Positions 1 to 8,183 of a stretch of 12,696 bases of DNA are shown here, in pieces. The stretch is from Oscillospiraceae bacterium. GTDB lineage: Bacteria > Bacillota > Clostridia > Oscillospirales > Ruminococcaceae. The stretch is taken from contig JAFUQL010000254.1 in NCBI GenBank assembly GCA_017472375.1, forward strand, positions 1-12,696. The letters run 5' to 3'. Made by a program: the position numbers and the translations under genes. Position 1 is the first letter of the stretch, and the number at the start of each line of letters is the position of its first letter. The notes beneath the pieces are model-generated. The model worked only from the letters and a program-made list of their open reading frames with translations. It had not been told where the DNA came from and ran no database searches.

Positions 1-3000
1 CGTGAAGCCGCAGGGCAGCAGAGCGGTCTCCTTTTCCACACAGTTCCAGTACACAGGCTCGCCCTCCCGGGTCAGGGCCACGGGCACCCGGTCCCGCTCA
101 CAGGGGAATTGCGCAAGATCGTCGGCGCTCAGATGCGCAGGCATCCGGAACACCTTTCGTCCGCCGCCCCAGCGGGCGGTCTGTGCCTGCACAAAGGCGC
201 ACAGTGCCTCGTAGGGATTTTCGGCGGCTGCAAAGGGCAGCTCCACCTGGAACTCATAGATGGCGTAACCATTCTCGCTGTCCGGCTCATCCACCCGGAT
301 CAGGCCGCGTCCCTTGCCCTCGCTGGGGGTCATGCCGCGGGTGCGGCCCAGCAGGTCGGCGTAGTCCTCATCGCTGGTCTGGCGCAGCACGAACACCTGC
401 GGCAGCAGAGCCTTCAGCGAATAGTGCAGGCTGCGGCTGTCCACCGCGGTGATCAGCAGCAGGATGCCGTACTTTTTGCCGTTGCGGCCCAGATCGCGCA
501 GGGCTTCCACCAGGCGGTCGCTGTTGTCGCCGCTCAGGAAGGCCCCCACATCGTGGATAACACACAGGGCCAGCGGCATCTCGCCGCCGGCGGCCAGATA
601 GCGCTCCCGGTCGCCGCCGTAGGGCTGCAGGGTCTGGCGGCGGCGCTCCAGCTCGCCGGTCAGCCGGGTGAGCATCTCGCCGAAGCGGTCGTATTCGCCG
701 GGCAGCGCCAGCCAGGCGGTGTGGCTGCTGCCCTCATAGGCCTGCAGGATGCCCGCCTCGGCATCGGCCAGCCAGAACTGCACCTCGCTGGGGCTGTGGC
801 GCTCCATGCAGCGGGTCAGCAGGCGGTTGACGAAGTCCAGCTTGCCCGCGCCGCTGGCACCGTACACCACAGCGCTGCCTTTGGCGGTGAGGGGCACGGT
901 GAGGGGCTTGTGGCAGCGGGCGCGCAGGTCGTCGTACAGGCCCACCACCGGCTCCAGCTCGTGGCCCTCGTCCCGGCCGGTGCGCACCCGCGCCGCCGTC
1001 CGAACGGTGGGGATGGGCGCCGCCCACACCGGCTTCTGGGCAAGGCCCTCGGCCTTTGCCGCCTCTGCGATGGCAGCCAGCACCGCGTTCACCTCCCGGT
1101 AGTCCGGGTCGGCGCCCCGCACGGCGGGGGCGGCTGCGGCCACCGGCACGCCCTGCCCGTTCAGCAGGCGAAGGGTCAGGTCTCGGGGGGCCTCGTACTG
1201 CTCCCGGGCCAGGTAGGGCAGGCCGGAATAGCCCGACTGGCCCTGTTCAAAGATCTCGTTGCAGCCCACCTGCAGGTAGAAGCGGCCCGCCGTGGTGATG
1301 GACGCCGCCTCGGGGCGGCCCAGCATGCTCTGGCTGTCCGCCCGGTCCTGCACCTTCAGGCAGGCCTTGAAGCGGATGTTGCTGCGGATCTGCTCGTCCA
1401 CCACGCCGTCGGGCTTTTGGGTGGCAAGGATCAGGTGCACGCCCAGGCTGCGGCCGATGCGGGCGATTCGGATGAGCTGACCCATGAAGCCGCCCTGTTG
1501 GTTCTTCAGCTCGGCGAACTCGTCCGAGACGATGATGAGATGGGGCAGCGGCTCGCTGACCCGGCCCTGCCGGTACAGGCTCTGGTAGTCGTAGATGTCC
1601 ATGGAGGACAGGCCCAGCGCCTGCTTGGCCGCCTGGAACACCTCCTGGCGGTGCTTCAGCTCGCTCTCGATGGCCAAAAAGCTGCGGCGCAGCTCGTTGC
1701 CGTCCAGGTTGGTGATGGCACCGGCCAGGTGAGGCAGGTCGCGGAACACATCCGCCATGCCGCCGCCCTTGAAGTCGATCAGGATGAAGGCCACCTCGGT
1801 GGGGCGGTAACCGGCGGCCATGCTGAGGATGTAGGAGATGAGCCACTCGGATTTGCCGCTGCCGGTCATGCCGGCCACCAGGCCGTGGGGCCCATGGGCT
1901 TTTTCGTGCACATCCAGCTCCACCGCGAAGCCATCCCGGTCCACACCCACCACTGCGCGCAGGCTCTGCACGGGGTCGCTGGTGCGCCAGCGGCGCAGCA
2001 CATTGAGCTGGTCGGCGCTGCCGGCCCGGTGCATCTCCAGGAAGCCCAGCTTCTCGGGCAGCTCGCTGCCGGCTGCGGCATCGGTCAGGCGGATGTGGGC
2101 CATGTTGGCAAACAGCGCCTCGGCATCGCCCCCGAAGTGCAGCAGGCGGCTCAGCGCCTGTACCCGGGCGGTGCCGCCCTGCAGCAGGCTCAGGGTCTGC
2201 TGGTCGGTGTCCAGGATGGCGGTGCAGTTTTTGGGGAGCTGGCGGGCATTCTCGCACAGCTCGATGACACACATCCCCGCATCGTACCGGTCCTTGTACA
2301 GCTCGCGCAGGGCCTCGGCGCGGCGGCCAAGGCTGCGGTCGGCATTCAGGATGACATAGAAGGGCGTGTTGGGCTTGCGATCTCCCGCCTGCTTTTCACG
2401 GTCGCGGATCTGCTCCAGAAGGTGCTGGGACAGCTCCTTGATCTCGGCGGGGTCGTTGGCCAGCCAGCGGCGGGTGCGCTCCTCGTTCCACAGGTGGGGC
2501 ATCCAGCGGGCAAACCGCCAGAAATCCCCTTCCTCCTCGCCGTGGATCAGCACCACCTTCACATCGTCGTAGGCGTGCAGGGCGGTCAGCTCCACCAGCA
2601 GGCCCAGCGCCTCGGCCAGCACCGCGCTGCGCCGGCGGCCCACAATGCCCACCAGCCGGTGGGTGCGCAGGTCCAGGGTCACCGGGGCCTCCTCCAGCCG
2701 GGGGGCATTCTGCAGGGTCTCCTCCATCTCCTTGTAGAGGGCGGGCAGCTCACCTACCTCGGGGCGGTCCGGCTTAAGGATGGCACAGGCGGGCTCCCGA
2801 GTGCCCGTACCCACCATCAGGTGCAGAAAATCCTTGTCCTGCACCTTGCGCTCCCACAGGCCCTTCCAGCCGTTCATGCTGCTGCGCCCGGCGCAGCTGG
2901 GCACGTTGCGGCTCTGCCCGGGCGCATCGGGCAGAGTCAGGTGCAGGGCCTCGCCCTCCAGCGGCGGGTTGCGAAGCTGCAGGTTGAACTTCTCCACCTC

Positions 3001-4050
3001 GCACTCCCGGCGGATGCGGGCCGTCAGGCCCTCCAGATACTCCCGGTAATCACGGTTCTGGCGGGCAGCCCGGGCAGCTCGGCGGCGGCGGTTGGCCCGG
3101 GCGGTGAACAGCGGCAGCACACAGGCCAGCAGCATACAGACCACCATGATCAGGCTGGACACCGCCGACCCGATGGAGGTACTGCCGTCCTCCACACCGC
3201 CCAGGCCGACGATGCAGGTGACCAGCATGGCCAGCGCCATCATGCCGCTGGGCAACATGGTCATCAGGGGGGAGGTACCGTTCTCCTCGGGCAGCTCCTG
3301 CGGGGGCGCAGCCACCTGGATGGACTCCTGCTGGGGCAGCAGGGCCGCAGCGGGAGCCACTGAGAATTCCACATCCTGCACCGGCTGGGCCGGCAGAGCC
3401 GCCATTTTCGGGGCAGCAAAGGGGCGTAGGGTACAAACGAGGTCGCCGTGGGGGTCGTTCACCGCCACAAAGCCCGCGCCCAGCAACAGCCGCAGGCCGC
3501 AGCAGTACAGCGCACTGCCCGGCTCAAGCGGAGCGGCGGTGACACAGCGGCGGTCGGCGTAGAGGTTCCACAGGATGTCGTGGGTGGCGCGCACCGAGCA
3601 GCCCTCCGGGCTGCACTTCAGCTCCAGCACCCGCACACCGGGACCAAAGCCGGGGTAGCGGATCTGGCACTCGGGGGTGCTGCCCACCCACACACTGCCG
3701 CTCTCGGGCAGAGCGTAGCGGACAAAGCGATCCCGGCCGGGAGTCTCCGGCTCAGCCAGCAGGCGCACCAGCTCCCAGCCGGTCTCCCGCTGTACCCGGA
3801 TCAGCCAGTCCATGCCCGGCTGCACCGGCTGGCTGCGCTCGGTGCAGGTCTCGGGCTGCCCACCGGCGCCGATCCGCACAAAGCCGGCATTCTCCATGGG
3901 CTCCAGCACCCAGCTGCCTGCCCGTGCGCGCAGCACGGCCGCCTGGCATTCTCCCTGTTCGGTGCGCACCGACACAGGCATCTGCCCGGCCGGGTCGGCG
4001 GGAAGGGTCAGGGTGCGCAGTTCCCGGTCGTTCATCACGGTGATCTTCAT
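1..4050 (-). CDS. essC: Type VII secretion FtsK/SpoIIIE-type ATPase, EssC-like (C-terminus cut by window edge)
   Basis: This is the membrane-bound motor ATPase of a type VII (Ess/ESX) secretion system, expected to pull substrates through the membrane using ATP. 1350 residues are visible without a stop; the frame runs off the left edge. Order of parts: FHA-like region at about 1-205 (a VWVGSTPEC strand near 117), two membrane helices at about 266-284 and 296-315 followed by an Arg-rich stretch, a degenerate ATPase (D0) with GIVGRRRSA at 468-476, then ATPase D1 with an intact Walker A (GMTGSGKS, 727-734, K733) and Walker B (LIIVSDEF, D843/E844), plus the IDFKGGGM and RIGRSLGVHLILATQKP stretches typical of EssC. 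D2 has a weakened Walker A (GASGAGKL, 1064-1071) and HD (D1167) where DE is expected. D3 should begin at the window edge; family members are usually near 1480 residues. The ATG at 4050 follows GAAGGAG at an unusually long 12-base spacing. An intrinsic terminator lies just upstream. Family assignment is very secure; the cargo is unknown. Confidence 0.94.
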   Translation of the reverse strand, partial: MKITVMNDRELRTLTLPADPAGQMPVSVRTEQGECQAAVLRARAGSWVLEPMENAGFVRIGAGGQPETCTERSQPVQPGMDWLIRVQRETGWELVRLLAEPETPGRDRFVRYALPESGSVWVGSTPECQIRYPGFGPGVRVLELKCSPEGCSVRATHDILWNLYADRRCVTAAPLEPGSALYCCGLRLLLGAGFVAVNDPHGDLVCTLRPFAAPKMAALPAQPVQDVEFSVAPAAALLPQQESIQVAAPPQELPEENGTSPLMTMLPSGMMALAMLVTCIVGLGGVEDGSTSIGSAVSSLIMVVCMLLACVLPLFTARANRRRRAARAARQNRDYREYLEGLTARIRRECEVEKFNLQLRNPPLEGEALHLTLPDAPGQSRNVPSCAGRSSMNGWKGLWERKVQDKDFLHLMVGTGTREPACAILKPDRPEVGELPALYKEMEETLQNAPRLEEAPVTLDLRTHRLVGIVGRRRSAVLAEALGLLVELTALHAYDDVKVVLIHGEEEGDFWRFARWMPHLWNEERTRRWLANDPAEIKELSQHLLEQIRDREKQAGDRKPNTPFYVILNADRSLGRRAEALRELYKDRYDAGMCVIELCENARQLPKNCTAILDTDQQTLSLLQGGTARVQALSRLLHFGGDAEALFANMAHIRLTDAAAGSELPEKLGFLEMHRAGSADQLNVLRRWRTSDPVQSLRAVVGVDRDGFAVELDVHEKAHGPHGLVAGMTGSGKSEWLISYILSMAAGYRPTEVAFILIDFKGGGMADVFRDLPHLAGAITNLDGNELRRSFLAIESELKHRQEVFQAAKQALGLSSMDIYDYQSLYRQGRVSEPLPHLIIVSDEFAELKNQQGGFMGQLIRIARIGRSLGVHLILATQKPDGVVDEQIRSNIRFKACLKVQDRADSQSMLGRPEAASITTAGRFYLQVGCNEIFEQGQSGYSGLPYLAREQYEAPRDLTLRLLNGQGVPVAAAAPAVRGADPDYREVNAVLAAIAEAAKAEGLAQKPVWAAPIPTVRTAARVRTGRDEGHELEPVVGLYDDLRARCHKPLTVPLTAKGSAVVYGASGAGKLDFVNRLLTRCMERHSPSEVQFWLADAEAGILQAYEGSSHTAWLALPGEYDRFGEMLTRLTGELERRRQTLQPYGGDRERYLAAGGEMPLALCVIHDVGAFLSGDNSDRLVEALRDLGRNGKKYGILLLITAVDSRSLHYSLKALLPQVFVLRQTSDEDYADLLGRTRGMTPSEGKGRGLIRVDEPDSENGYAIYEFQVELPFAAAENPYEALCAFVQAQTARWGGGRKVFRMPAHLSADDLAQFPCERDRVPVALTREGEPVYWNCVEKETALLPCGFT

Positions 4051-4062
4051 GGTATGTACACG

Positions 4063-4069
4063 CTCCTTC
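4063..4069 (-). promoter_or_regulatory. Ribosome binding site of the essC-like gene
   Basis: GAAGGAG on the minus strand lies 12 bases before the ATG at 4050. The spacing is longer than the usual 5-9, but no other in-frame start fits better. This supports the chosen start and suggests somewhat weaker initiation than for the two upstream genes. I found no convincing -35/-10 pair in the 134 bases between the two genes. Confidence 0.6.
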
Positions 4070-4125
4070 GTTCGGCGCTGTTCTCGTGCCTGTGTATTCG
4101 CACCGGGTCGGGCAAATATCGGCTC

Positions 4126-4168
4126 AAACACAAAAAGGCTGCACGGCCCAAACGGGTCGTGCAGCCTT
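4126..4168 (-). terminator. Intrinsic (rho-independent) terminator after the three-gene operon
   Basis: Read on the minus strand, the arms AAGGCTGCACG and CGTGCAGCCTT form 11 perfect pairs (4135-4168). They continue inward through one G-U pair and three G-C pairs to a four-base loop. The hairpin is followed by TTTTT and then a T-rich stretch (GTGTTT). It lies 17 bases past the TAA of the 1332-residue membrane protease gene and 66-85 bases before the essC-like ATG, so it should end or attenuate the upstream transcript before essC. Confidence 0.9.
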
Positions 4169-4184
4169 GCTGCGTGGGGTCGCT

Positions 4185-7100
4185 TTACAGCGGCGGGTTG
4201 TTGCCGAAGGGGGTGCCGCTGGGGCTGACCGAGCTGCCGCTGCGGAAGCGATACCGCTTCTCGTACAGCCGCAGACCGTCGCCGTACTCGTCGTTGCTGC
4301 GCAGGCGGCTGACCTCATAGCGCTTGGCGCGCTCGGTGCGGCCGGTGCACAGCAGGTACTGGATCTCGCTCCATACGGCCATGCCCTCGATGACATGAAG
4401 GCTGAGCTGGCCGTACTTCTTGTCGATGGCATCCCGATCCCAGTGCTCGTACTGCCAGATGTGGGTCAGCTCGTGCACAATGGTGGATTCCAGCGCCTCG
4501 CGGGGGGCGCCGTTCTCCAGATACAGGTCGTAGCGGCGGCCGTCGCGCCAGTTGCGGGCGAAGCCCAGCACACGCGGGTCGAAGCCCTTGGTGGCCTTGA
4601 AGTCCTCGCCGAACTCCTTGGCGATCTTTTTGGCGCTGACCACCCGCACGTTGATGGGGGTGCGGATCTGGATGCCGAACACCCGCTCCATCTGCTCCAG
4701 CGTGTCGTGGAACAGGACCCGGGCGTCCTTCACCTTGCGCACGGCGGTGGCGCTGCACTCGGGGCAGCGCTCGCGGCCGTCCTTCAGGGCATCGTACTTG
4801 CCGTCGGTCATGGGCGCGCCGCAGAAGTCACAGATGTGGGTGCCGCCCTCCAGGTGGCGCAGGTACTCCTCCATCTCCGGGTCACCCTTGCGGGTGCGCT
4901 GCAGGGCGCTCTCGTCAAAGCGGCAGCCGGTAAGATATTCCAGCGTGCCGGCCAGATCCAGCCAGTCGGCGTCGCGCTCGCCGCCGTAGGTCAGGTACTC
5001 GTGGATGACATCCCGGATCTTCACCTCGCTGACCAGCTCCTCGTCGTCGCCGGTCACGTCCTGGCCGGGCACCGCCTCGGCCTGAACGGCGGGGGCGGCA
5101 GCCTCAGAGCGCAGCTCGGTGCGGGCGGCGCGGTTCTCCTCGTCCTCCGGCTCTGCCGCAGGGGCGGCGGTGGAGCTGCCGGACTCGCTGCCGCTCTCGC
5201 CCTCGCCGCCGGTATGGGCCACAGGGGACTTCTCCTCGTTCTCCCAGCGCACGCGGCCGGGGTCCAGGTACCAGTCCAGATAATCGGTGAGGATCTCCAG
5301 GATGCGCTGCAGGCTGCGCTCGGCGCTGACCTCCAGGCCCAGGTCCATGAAGCAGTCCTCGATCAGATACAGGGCGGGCTCCTCCTCATCGCAGGACAGC
5401 TGGGGCACTACGGCCCGCTGCACATCGTCTGCCGGGGCGGCGGCGTTGGTGGCCGCCACAAGGAAACCCTCCTCGTTGGGGTACAGGGTCACGAACAGCT
5501 CGTTCAGCAGAGCACACAGGGTGAACAGCACCTTGTCGGGGGCATCCGGGAAGCGGACGCGCACCATCTGCTTGTGGGTGTAGCGGCGGGGCTCCACCTG
5601 GCCGTCCAGATCCACCTTGCGGGCGCCGGCCAGCTCATTGCGGGAGTCGGCCACCAGATAGCCCTCGGTGAACACCTGGATGTCGGCGGTCACGGGGGTC
5701 ACCTGCAGGCCGCGCAGGTCGCGGGTGGGGCCTGCCTCGGTAATGCCGTTGACACAGTAATTGCGAAGCTGGCGGTAGCACTGCCGGCCGGTGAGGTGGT
5801 CGGCTGCGCGGCGCACCACGATGCCGCCGTCCCGGGGGATGGACTGCACCTGGTAGTACTTGCCGTCGTAGCAGAAGAACTGGCCGGGCAGCAGGGTCTG
5901 GCAGACCTGGCCCATCATGCGGGCGCCCATGTAGTACCGGTCCTCCTGCTCGTTCTCCACCACAAAGCAGGCAGGGCTGAGCACCGCCGAGTACAGGCGG
6001 TAGAAGTCCTTGCTGCTGACGGCGTAGAACTTGCGGCTGATGGTGCCGGAGCCCACCGGGTCAGGGATGTCCCGGTAGACCACCTGCACCACGCTGGCGG
6101 GCAGGCCGGTGTGGGTGGTGATCAGCTCACACAGGGTCTCATACACGCCGCCGTCCCGGCAGCCGTGCAGGGTCAGTTCCCGGTGCAGCACCGTCTCCTC
6201 CTGGGGGGCGACGGTCATCAGCATCAGCATGCGCAGCACCAGGTTGCGCTGGGTGCGGGCAAAGTCCGGGCAAAGGGTGGGGATGGCCTTGGGGTCATTC
6301 TCCATCAGCTCGGCGTTGCGGCGCATATAATCGCGCAGCAGGTAGTTCTCGCTGAGCACGTTCACGAAGCCGCTGCGCTGCAGCCGCGGGGTGAAGGCGC
6401 GCGCCATCTCGAACATATTGCAGAACTCGTCCTCCACCAGGATGAAAGCATCCTCGTGGCGGTCGGCCTGCCACAGGCCGTCCACAAAGTGGAAGCGCTC
6501 GTCCAGGGCGCTCTGCTCGGCGGGCATGCCCACATAGCCGCACAGGGTGCGGTAATACTGGCCCACCGCCCAGCGCAGGTCGCCCAGGGGCATCTTGCTG
6601 CCGCTGTACCAGAACACACGTTTCACCTTGTGCTTCATGGCGAAGGCGGACAGCTCGCTGCCGAAGCCCAGATAATGGCTCATCTTGGGCAGGATGCGGG
6701 GCGCAACGCCCGGTCCCTCCGCCGCCCAGAACATCTGGTAATGGGGGGCACGGGGCACGGGGGATGCGGTGACCTGCAGGATGCTCTGGCGCAGGGTGTG
6801 GCTCAGTGCATCCACCAGGCCATCGCAGTTGCGGTCACAGGCGCAGTAGGTGATCTGCTTGTCCGGGGCCTCGCACTGCTGGCAGATGCTGCGCAGGCCG
6901 ATCTGGCCGGTGCCCAGCAGATTGGAGGGCTCGAGGATCAGCACAAAATCCGCCTCGGCGAAGAACTCCTTGTAGGCCTGCTGCAGCTTGAGGTTGTACA
7001 GGTCGTTGAAGCTCAGGATGCCGATGTCGGGCAGGCGCTCGTAGCGGGGGGCCACCTCGCCTTTCAGGAACTCCACCTTCCACAGATGCTCCAGATTGGT

Positions 7101-8183
7101 GGTCTGCAGCACGCCCTCCTCCAGCCACGCCTTCACGTCGTCGTCGTTGGCGCGCCGGCCGCTCACCACCAGAATGCGCCGGTGGTTCAGCAGGCGGTGC
7201 AGCATGGGCAGCATCAGATAGGGGGTCAGATCCCGGTAGAAGGGGTTGCACATCAGCACGCTCTGGCCGCGCAGCAGCTTCTGGCTGGCCTTGGCGTAGT
7301 CCATCTCCACCGCTTCGCCGCTGCCCTCCAGATGGCGGTAGTAGGCGCCGGTGATCCGCTCGATGTTGTCGTCGCTGGTGTTCTGCTCCTCCAGCCACTG
7401 GTCCTTGTTCTCGCTGCGGGGCACGCCCTTGTGGTCGTCGCCGTACAGCAGATGGTCGCCGAAGGTCTCCTCCAGGCCGGTGCGGATGCGGGCGAAGTCC
7501 GGGCGCTCCTCGGCGTGGTCGCCGGCATCCGGGTCATCGGCCTCCCGCCGGGTGGGGGCGTCCATAAAGAACAGCACCTCGCCCATCAGGATCAGACCGA
7601 ACACGGGGTACAGGGGGTACTGGTACAGCCGGCTTCCGGAATCCCGCAGGCACAGGATCATATCCATGCAGGCCAGCGCCAGAAAGGCGGAATGGAACAC
7701 ATGCAGGATACGCCGAAGCTGCTGGCACCGCTCCTGCAGGTAGGGGTGCCGGTCGCCCGGCTCCTGCTCGTAGAAGTTCAGGAGCAGCCAGGCGTACAGC
7801 TCGGGGAACTTTTTGTGGGCGCGGCTCAGGGGCTTCAGCAGGAACTTTTTCACAATGCAGAAGCCCAGCAGCAGCGCGGTGTTGACCAGCAGCTGCACGC
7901 CCAGGCCCAGATTGAGCTGGCTGAGCAGGCTGCTGAGGAAATTGCCGATGAGCGGCACGCCCCGCAGGGTGCGGGTCAGCCAGTCAACGAAGGTCAGAAT
8001 GGTGTCGGCCAGCTCTTCCAGGCGGAACATACAGAGGATGCAGTACACTGCCGCCAGGGGGATGGTGAGATACTGCCACGCGCGCTGGGTGTGGGGCAGG
8101 TTGATGCCCTTCAGCCAGTTGAACAGGCCTATGAAGGGCAGCATACACAGCAGTGCCCTCAGAAGGAACAGGATGTCATTCAT
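4185..8183 (-). CDS. Polytopic membrane protein with C-terminal zinc ribbon and DA1-like metallopeptidase domain
   Basis: This 1332-residue protein is probably a membrane-anchored protease whose soluble parts face the cytoplasm. Hydrophobic segments lie at about 3-25, 35-54, 92-113, 157-178 and 188-207. The basic loop at 112-125 suggests an N-out, C-in topology. Residues 215-980 match no family I know with certainty; they contain alternating strands and helices and a Cys cluster (C434, C437, C447, C449, C453). An acidic Ala/Glu/Ser/Gly linker spans about 981-1050. A zinc ribbon follows (C1118xxC1121, C1140xxC1143), then a peptidase with H1237-E-L-T-H1241 and a likely third zinc ligand E1266 in IEGMAVW. 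Zinc finger, HExxH and EGxxxxx in this order resemble the DA1 family, known from plants and also present in bacteria. The start is the ATG at 8183, which overlaps the upstream TGA (ATGA) behind a strong AAGGGAGGAA site, so translation is probably coupled. A terminator follows. The gene and zinc-peptidase signature are secure; the DA1 family call is likely; the middle region is unknown. Confidence 0.8.
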   Translation of the reverse strand: MNDILFLLRALLCMLPFIGLFNWLKGINLPHTQRAWQYLTIPLAAVYCILCMFRLEELADTILTFVDWLTRTLRGVPLIGNFLSSLLSQLNLGLGVQLLVNTALLLGFCIVKKFLLKPLSRAHKKFPELYAWLLLNFYEQEPGDRHPYLQERCQQLRRILHVFHSAFLALACMDMILCLRDSGSRLYQYPLYPVFGLILMGEVLFFMDAPTRREADDPDAGDHAEERPDFARIRTGLEETFGDHLLYGDDHKGVPRSENKDQWLEEQNTSDDNIERITGAYYRHLEGSGEAVEMDYAKASQKLLRGQSVLMCNPFYRDLTPYLMLPMLHRLLNHRRILVVSGRRANDDDVKAWLEEGVLQTTNLEHLWKVEFLKGEVAPRYERLPDIGILSFNDLYNLKLQQAYKEFFAEADFVLILEPSNLLGTGQIGLRSICQQCEAPDKQITYCACDRNCDGLVDALSHTLRQSILQVTASPVPRAPHYQMFWAAEGPGVAPRILPKMSHYLGFGSELSAFAMKHKVKRVFWYSGSKMPLGDLRWAVGQYYRTLCGYVGMPAEQSALDERFHFVDGLWQADRHEDAFILVEDEFCNMFEMARAFTPRLQRSGFVNVLSENYLLRDYMRRNAELMENDPKAIPTLCPDFARTQRNLVLRMLMLMTVAPQEETVLHRELTLHGCRDGGVYETLCELITTHTGLPASVVQVVYRDIPDPVGSGTISRKFYAVSSKDFYRLYSAVLSPACFVVENEQEDRYYMGARMMGQVCQTLLPGQFFCYDGKYYQVQSIPRDGGIVVRRAADHLTGRQCYRQLRNYCVNGITEAGPTRDLRGLQVTPVTADIQVFTEGYLVADSRNELAGARKVDLDGQVEPRRYTHKQMVRVRFPDAPDKVLFTLCALLNELFVTLYPNEEGFLVAATNAAAPADDVQRAVVPQLSCDEEEPALYLIEDCFMDLGLEVSAERSLQRILEILTDYLDWYLDPGRVRWENEEKSPVAHTGGEGESGSESGSSTAAPAAEPEDEENRAARTELRSEAAAPAVQAEAVPGQDVTGDDEELVSEVKIRDVIHEYLTYGGERDADWLDLAGTLEYLTGCRFDESALQRTRKGDPEMEEYLRHLEGGTHICDFCGAPMTDGKYDALKDGRERCPECSATAVRKVKDARVLFHDTLEQMERVFGIQIRTPINVRVVSAKKIAKEFGEDFKATKGFDPRVLGFARNWRDGRRYDLYLENGAPREALESTIVHELTHIWQYEHWDRDAIDKKYGQLSLHVIEGMAVWSEIQYLLCTGRTERAKRYEVSRLRSNDEYGDGLRLYEKRYRFRSGSSVSPSGTPFGNNPPL

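Noticed and set aside
1247..2272. Minus-strand open frame of 341 codons
   Set aside because: It is a shifted frame within the EssC-like gene, Arg/Pro/Gly-rich and without any domain.
109..3363. Plus-strand open frame of 1084 codons
   Set aside because: It is antisense to the EssC-like gene, whose frame carries clear Walker motifs and family-specific stretches. The plus-strand product has a shadow-type composition.
4051..4130. Promoter for the essC-like gene
   Set aside because: The hexamers I tried (TTGAGC, TTGCCC, GATATT, GAATAC) give poor matches or wrong spacing, so I do not annotate one.
7150..7300. Active DEAD/DEAH helicase in the 1332-residue protein
   Set aside because: There is no Walker A motif and no DExH; only a faint order of strand-like motifs is present. 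It is kept as a hypothesis in the findings, not as the product name.
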